Shown one piece after another: positions 60,254 to 64,000 of a stretch of 64,000 nt of DNA. The notes under the pieces were generated by a model. That model had not been told where the DNA came from. It did no database searches and saw nothing but the letters and a program-made list of their open reading frames with translations. The first letter of the stretch is position 1. Each line of letters starts with the position of its first letter. The DNA comes from Vescimonas coprocola (GTDB lineage Bacteria; Bacillota; Clostridia; Oscillospirales; Oscillospiraceae), in assembly GCF_018408575.1 (NCBI RefSeq), contig NZ_AP023418.1:1516415-1580414 (forward strand), read 5' to 3'. Made by a program: the position numbers and the translations under genes.

Positions 60254-60871
60254 ATGTCGTTTTTTGAAAACACCCGCAAGCCTGTGGGGCTTGGCGGGAA
60301 GCTCATGGTCACCATGATGAATTTGGGTCACAGCCCTGTGGTGCGGTGGGGGCTTCAATTTCTGAATGCTGCGCCGGATGCCAAGGTGCTGGACTGCGGC
60401 TGCGGCGGTGGGGCAAACATCAAGAGACTTCTGAAAAAATACCCGCAAGGGATCGTGAAGGGTATCGACTATTCGCCCGTCAGCGTGGAGAAATCCAAAA
60501 AGGTCAATGAAACTGCCGTTACAAAAGGACGCTGCGACGTGTTGCAAGGCAATGTGGCGGATATGATCTTCGCAGATGACTGGTTCGATGCGGTCACAGC
60601 TTTTGAAACCGTTTATTTCTGGCCTGATCTGCCGCAGTGCTTCCTGGAGGTTTACCGGGTGCTGAAGCCCAACGGGACCTTTCTCATCTGCAACGAGAGC
60701 AATGGCGACTCGGACAAGGACGAGAAGTGGACGGAGATTATCGGCGGTATGACCATATACAGCGGCGATGAGCTGAAAACATTTCTGGAAAACGCCGGAT
60801 TCTGCAATGTTCAAATCCATAAAAACAAAATGGGCTGGCTCTGCGTGACAGGACAGAAGCGGGAGAAATAA
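60254..60871 (+). CDS. Class I SAM-dependent methyltransferase
   Basis: A 205-residue enzyme with SAM motif VLDCGCGGGANIKRLL near residue 48, GIDYSPVSVEKSKKVN and FDAVTAFETVYFWPDLPQCF. It resembles the short UbiE-like methyltransferases of Clostridia. It is third of four methyltransferases in the operon, 6 bp after the previous gene. Confidence 0.85.
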   Translation: MSFFENTRKPVGLGGKLMVTMMNLGHSPVVRWGLQFLNAAPDAKVLDCGCGGGANIKRLLKKYPQGIVKGIDYSPVSVEKSKKVNETAVTKGRCDVLQGNVADMIFADDWFDAVTAFETVYFWPDLPQCFLEVYRVLKPNGTFLICNESNGDSDKDEKWTEIIGGMTIYSGDELKTFLENAGFCNVQIHKNKMGWLCVTGQKREK

Positions 60872-60874
60872 GGA

Positions 60875-61360
60875 ATGTTGCTGCAAACGATTCTGGAAGG
60901 ACTGGGGCTGGGGGCGTTGCTGGTCTTGGTGTGCGCTGTCGGCATCCACAAGGGCGCTGTCGGCATGGCGCATTTGTATGACTCGAAGGTACAGGAACGA
61001 TGCGTTGCGCTGGGTCTGACCACAAAAGAAAAGATCAAGCAAAACTCGCTGCGCTTCAAGCTGATCTGCGTTCCGGGATATCTTGCTTATGTGCTGATTT
61101 GCGTGTATGCCATCAACGGTGCGCAGACATTTTGGGGCGGCTTCTGGCAGTGCTTTGTAATCCTGTCTGTGATGAATCTCATCGACCGGCTTGGCATCGA
61201 CGGCTATTGGGTCGGACACACCAAGGCATGGGTGATACCGGGGACAGAGGATCTGATGCCGTACATCTCGAAAGCAGGCAAGCAGAAGAAATGGCTGTTC
61301 GGAACACTGGGAATGGCCATGATTTCTTTGCTCCTTGCGGGACTCGGGCTGCTGCTGTAA
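60875..61360 (+). CDS. Four-helix integral membrane protein
   Basis: A 161-residue membrane protein with about four helices (TILEGLGLGALLVLVCAVGI, ICVPGYLAYVLICVYAI, FWQCFVILSVMNLIDRLGID, GTLGMAMISLLLAGLGLLL). Conserved-looking polar residues HTKAWVIPGTEDL lie between helices 3 and 4. It could anchor the enzymes at the membrane or act on a lipid substrate. No family name is certain. Confidence 0.6.
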   Translation: MLLQTILEGLGLGALLVLVCAVGIHKGAVGMAHLYDSKVQERCVALGLTTKEKIKQNSLRFKLICVPGYLAYVLICVYAINGAQTFWGGFWQCFVILSVMNLIDRLGIDGYWVGHTKAWVIPGTEDLMPYISKAGKQKKWLFGTLGMAMISLLLAGLGLLL

Positions 61361-61373
61361 GGAGGAAATACCG

Positions 61374-62237
61374 ATGTCAAAGAAAGCGACTGAATTTCAG
61401 AAAAGAGAAATGAGCAAGATGTACCGCGGCAAGGAGATATTCAAGCCGCTGAACACCGGCTGGGTGGATGAGCGCGTGGCCTGCGTGCGGGAGTGGGTGG
61501 CGAACATCTTCTTCTACCGCAAGGGCGACACCACCATCATGATCGATGCCGGGTACAACTACGACCGGCTGGCAGAAAAAATGGGCTGGCTGGGCATCGA
61601 CCCGCAGTCCATCCGGCACATCCTCATCACTCATCAGGACACCGACCACGTGGGCGCGGTGGAGTCAGACAGCCCCGGTTTGTTCCGGAGCGCAAAGCTC
61701 TATATCGGCGAGATTGAAAACCGGTATCTCACCGGCGAGGTGCGGCGAAAAGTCATATATCATCTCTATAAATTGCCGCAGGTCACAATTAACAACGAAA
61801 AGGTGCTGCTGCATGACGGCGAGACTTTCGAGATTGACGGCATCAAAATTGAGTGCTTTCTCGTCCCCGGCCATACATGGGGGCATATGGTCTATCTTAT
61901 TGACGACAAATATCTCTTCACCGGCGATACTATCTGGTTCGGCGCGGACGGCGGCTACAGTTTCATTTCCTCTCTGGCAGAGGACAACAAACTGGCGGTG
62001 AAGTCGCTGGCGGCACTGGAGCAGAAGCTGCAAAGCCGTGGATTACACCCGCTGTTCCTCACCGGCCACACCGGCTGGACGGACAATTTTGACTTTGCCT
62101 TTGGCCATAAGGACAAGCTTTGCTCACCGTTCCGAAAGCGGGTTCCCGACCCCACCGCGCCTTACGACGCCTACGATGAATCAGACGATACGGAGGAAGT
62201 GGCGAGGGCCGGGTATCTTCAGGCTGTGGGGCGATAA
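61374..62237 (+). CDS. Metallo-beta-lactamase-fold hydrolase with altered metal motif
   Basis: A 287-residue MBL-fold enzyme: ITHQDTDHVG (His87-x-Asp89-x-Asp91-His92) takes the place of HxHxDH, followed by VPGHTWGHMVYL, LFTGDTIWF and LTGHTGW. The second histidine of the first motif is Asp, so metal binding may differ from glyoxalase II-like relatives. The ATG at 61374 follows AAGGAGG. It probably hydrolyses an ester or thioester in the pathway. Confidence 0.8.
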   Translation: MSKKATEFQKREMSKMYRGKEIFKPLNTGWVDERVACVREWVANIFFYRKGDTTIMIDAGYNYDRLAEKMGWLGIDPQSIRHILITHQDTDHVGAVESDSPGLFRSAKLYIGEIENRYLTGEVRRKVIYHLYKLPQVTINNEKVLLHDGETFEIDGIKIECFLVPGHTWGHMVYLIDDKYLFTGDTIWFGADGGYSFISSLAEDNKLAVKSLAALEQKLQSRGLHPLFLTGHTGWTDNFDFAFGHKDKLCSPFRKRVPDPTAPYDAYDESDDTEEVARAGYLQAVGR

Positions 62238-62249
62238 AGGAGGATGACT

Positions 62250-63110
62250 GTGCGCTATAAAATTGAAAAGAACACGGTGCAGGAGATGCTGATCATTCCG
62301 CTGTACGCACGGAAAATGTGCTCCGAGCTGTACCCCAATTTGTACCGGGATGAGGCGGTGCGGCGGCTGGTAAACGCGGTCGACTATGATTTTTCCGCCT
62401 TGGAGAAAAAATCCCGCAATTTGATGCAGCGCTTCGGCTTCCTTGAGGTCGCCATGCGGCAGAACGACCTTGCCTACGAGGTGCGGGATTATCTGAAAAC
62501 GCGCCCCACGGCAGCAGTGGTAAACCTCGGCTGTGGGCTGGACTGCACCGGCCGCACCTGCGACAACGGACACTGCAAAATCTACAATCTGGACTTTCCG
62601 GATGTCATTGCGGTGCGGAATCAGCTGCTTCCCTCCGGAGATCGGGAAACGAACATCCCCTGCGACCTGAATGACACAGCGTGGCTTGACAAAATCGACG
62701 CCTCCGGCGGCGCGGTCTTTTTTGCGGCGGGAGTGTTCTACTATTTCCTAAAGGAGCAGGTAAAAACACTGGTACGTGCTATGGCAGACGCCTTTCAAGG
62801 CGGCGTACTTGTGTTTGACGCCGCCAACGAAAAGGCGGTGAAACTGATGCTGAAAACATGGCTGAAGGATGCGGAAATCAAGGATGTGGGCGCGTACTTT
62901 GCCGTTTCGGACGCGAAAAGCGAGATCGGTGCGTGGGACAGCAGTTTGCGGGTCTCCAGCCGGGGCTATATGCTGGGCTACAACGATCTGAAAGGCCCGT
63001 CAGTCAGCGGCTTTTTCCGCTTCCTTGCCCGGGTCGGCGATGGGATGATGAGAATGCAGATCGTAAAAATCAAATTTAGAGGGGAAAGCGATGAAGCATC
63101 AGCACTTTGA
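62250..63110 (+). CDS. Second LCM-family methyltransferase, with cysteine insertion
   Basis: A 286-residue LCM/PPM-like methyltransferase: VVNLGCGLDCTGRTCDNG and YNLDFPDVIAVRNQLLP are the SAM-site motifs. Between them four cysteines (GCGLDCTGRTCDNGHC) replace the usual TRxxR, an unusual change that may create a metal site. The GTG at 62250 is 6 bases after AGGAGG and preferred over the ATG at 62244. It overlaps the last gene by 20 bp. Confidence 0.75.
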   Translation: MRYKIEKNTVQEMLIIPLYARKMCSELYPNLYRDEAVRRLVNAVDYDFSALEKKSRNLMQRFGFLEVAMRQNDLAYEVRDYLKTRPTAAVVNLGCGLDCTGRTCDNGHCKIYNLDFPDVIAVRNQLLPSGDRETNIPCDLNDTAWLDKIDASGGAVFFAAGVFYYFLKEQVKTLVRAMADAFQGGVLVFDAANEKAVKLMLKTWLKDAEIKDVGAYFAVSDAKSEIGAWDSSLRVSSRGYMLGYNDLKGPSVSGFFRFLARVGDGMMRMQIVKIKFRGESDEASAL

Positions 63111-64000
63111 TGTGGGAACCGTCGGCTTTTACGGCGCATACTGGGCGTGTGCCGGCGGATCGGACTGCGCGGTCATTGCGATGATTGGTGACGATCCGGA
63201 GGATCGGCTTGTGCGTTCAGCCGTGAAATGGCTCTGCGGGCGGGGCGTAAATGTGCTCACCATGTCGCCTGCGAAAAAGGATTACGGCCATCATAATTAT
63301 CCGCTGGAGCGTGTGGAGACGGCCATTTCGTGGCTGAAAGTCAACGGCAACCATAAAATTGGCATTGCCGGTGCATCGACTACGGGAACGCTGGCGCTGA
63401 CAGCGGCTGCCATGTTCCCGGATGTTACCCTGACCATTGCCATGACGCCCAGCGATTTTGTGTGGCAGGGTTTTATGCAGGGCAAAAGGGACGGCTGCAA
63501 GGAATGGCCGGTCGAGGGTGAATCGCTGTTCTCCTACCGGGGCAAACTGCTGCCCTATATGCCGTTTTGCTATCAGCACCCGGACTATTGGCACTGTATC
63601 GCCGCCGAGAGCAAACGCACCGGCGATATGGTAAACTCCCGCAAGCTGTTTGACGATTCCGAGGCGGCGCACCCGATCGAGCCGGAAGAATACATTCCCG
63701 TTGAAAACATCCGGGGAAAGCTGCTGCTGATCGGCGCGGAGGACGATGCGCTGTGGGACACCGCAAAGTATATCCGCCGGATGGAAAAGCGCCTTGCCGA
63801 AAAACCGCATGAATGCGAGATTGAGATGATGGTTTATGCCCACGGCACCCACTTCGTTTTCCCGGAGGGAATGCTGAAAATCATGCTGCCGATTGGCTCC
63901 GGTCTATTTGTGAAGTTCGCATTTCAGGCAGCAAAAAAATATCCGAAGGAATGCCGCCAGACCCGGATAGACATCGAGAAACGGATGTGCCGGGTGTTAG
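63091..64000 (+). CDS. BAAT-C-like acyl-CoA thioester hydrolase, cut by the window edge
   Basis: An open frame of at least 303 codons running off the right edge. It has the alpha/beta-hydrolase nucleophile GASTTG with Ser96, acid-containing GAEDDALWD and the final His in HGTHFVFPEG, matching the bile acid-CoA:amino acid N-acyltransferase C-terminal domain family. GGGGAAAG precedes the ATG, inside the end of the previous gene. It suggests transfer or release of an acyl group in this pathway. Confidence 0.8.
   Translation, partial: MKHQHFDVGTVGFYGAYWACAGGSDCAVIAMIGDDPEDRLVRSAVKWLCGRGVNVLTMSPAKKDYGHHNYPLERVETAISWLKVNGNHKIGIAGASTTGTLALTAAAMFPDVTLTIAMTPSDFVWQGFMQGKRDGCKEWPVEGESLFSYRGKLLPYMPFCYQHPDYWHCIAAESKRTGDMVNSRKLFDDSEAAHPIEPEEYIPVENIRGKLLLIGAEDDALWDTAKYIRRMEKRLAEKPHECEIEMMVYAHGTHFVFPEGMLKIMLPIGSGLFVKFAFQAAKKYPKECRQTRIDIEKRMCRVL

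Noticed and set aside
59324-61219. A 631-codon minus-strand open frame
   Set aside because: It is antisense to several methyltransferase genes with clear motifs and tight spacing. High third-position GC explains the lack of stops.

Overview
The window looks like a gut Firmicute of class Clostridia, probably an Oscillospiraceae/Lachnospiraceae-type commensal. This rests on gene style (HslO, a YerC/YecD TrpR-like repressor, CCA-encoding tRNAs, strong AGGAGG ribosome sites) and on two kinds of Clostridial conjugative element. No rRNA, CRISPR array or insertion-sequence transposase was seen. The species is not identifiable from this window.

Positions 1-36.9 kb hold most of an integrative conjugative element (ICE), almost all read on the minus strand. 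From its start near 36.6 kb it runs: a replication/regulatory HTH protein, a VirB2-like pilin, VirB6/TrbL-like membrane proteins, a C39 peptidase, a PrgI-VirB4 fusion ATPase, regulatory and hypothetical proteins, a VirD4 coupling protein, an S1-domain protein, a CAP-domain lipoprotein, a very large C40-peptidase/SpaA-repeat surface protein, two sigma-like factors, SSB, a DUF932 protein, a DNA methylase, a radical-SAM-like protein, and finally DUF3847 and a MobA/MobL relaxase with a RSF1010-like nic motif nearby. An HTH-AAA-PD-(D/E)XK gene with its own promoter and terminator sits inside as cargo. The relaxase is C-terminally truncated at the left edge, and no integrase lies in the window. Intrinsic terminators repeatedly sit just ahead of ribosome sites.

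Positions 37.0-40.4 kb are a chromosomal island: a camelysin/TasA-type gene remnant, a hypothetical gene, YerC/YecD, a methyltransferase, HslO, and a Val-Asp-Phe-Gly-Cys tRNA operon. From 40.4 to 45.6 kb there is a remnant of a second, plus-strand ICE. It includes an ArdA-like domain fused to DUF3991/TOPRIM and a second VirD4, and it stops abruptly 13 codons into its next gene.

Positions 45.8-55.9 kb carry a metal/metallophore-uptake locus. A divergent AraC regulator faces two YbtP/YbtQ-like ABC half-transporters, then a complete Opp/Nik-type importer (two permeases, two ATPases, a lipoprotein), ending in a broken DtxR-type repressor and an ATP-grasp remnant. A DtxR-like box overlaps the core promoter, and a 21-bp-spaced direct repeat, expected for an AraC activator, lies just upstream.

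Positions 56.0-57.2 kb are a scar of broken mobile-element genes. From 57.3 kb to the right edge, a TetR regulator precedes a tight operon of four SAM methyltransferases, two alpha/beta hydrolases, a four-helix membrane protein and an atypical metallo-beta-lactamase-fold hydrolase. A DtxR-like box in front of this operon resembles the one at the uptake operon. The most interesting possibility is that the two modules form one metal-responsive system that makes or modifies a small molecule and imports it. The sequence alone does not prove this.
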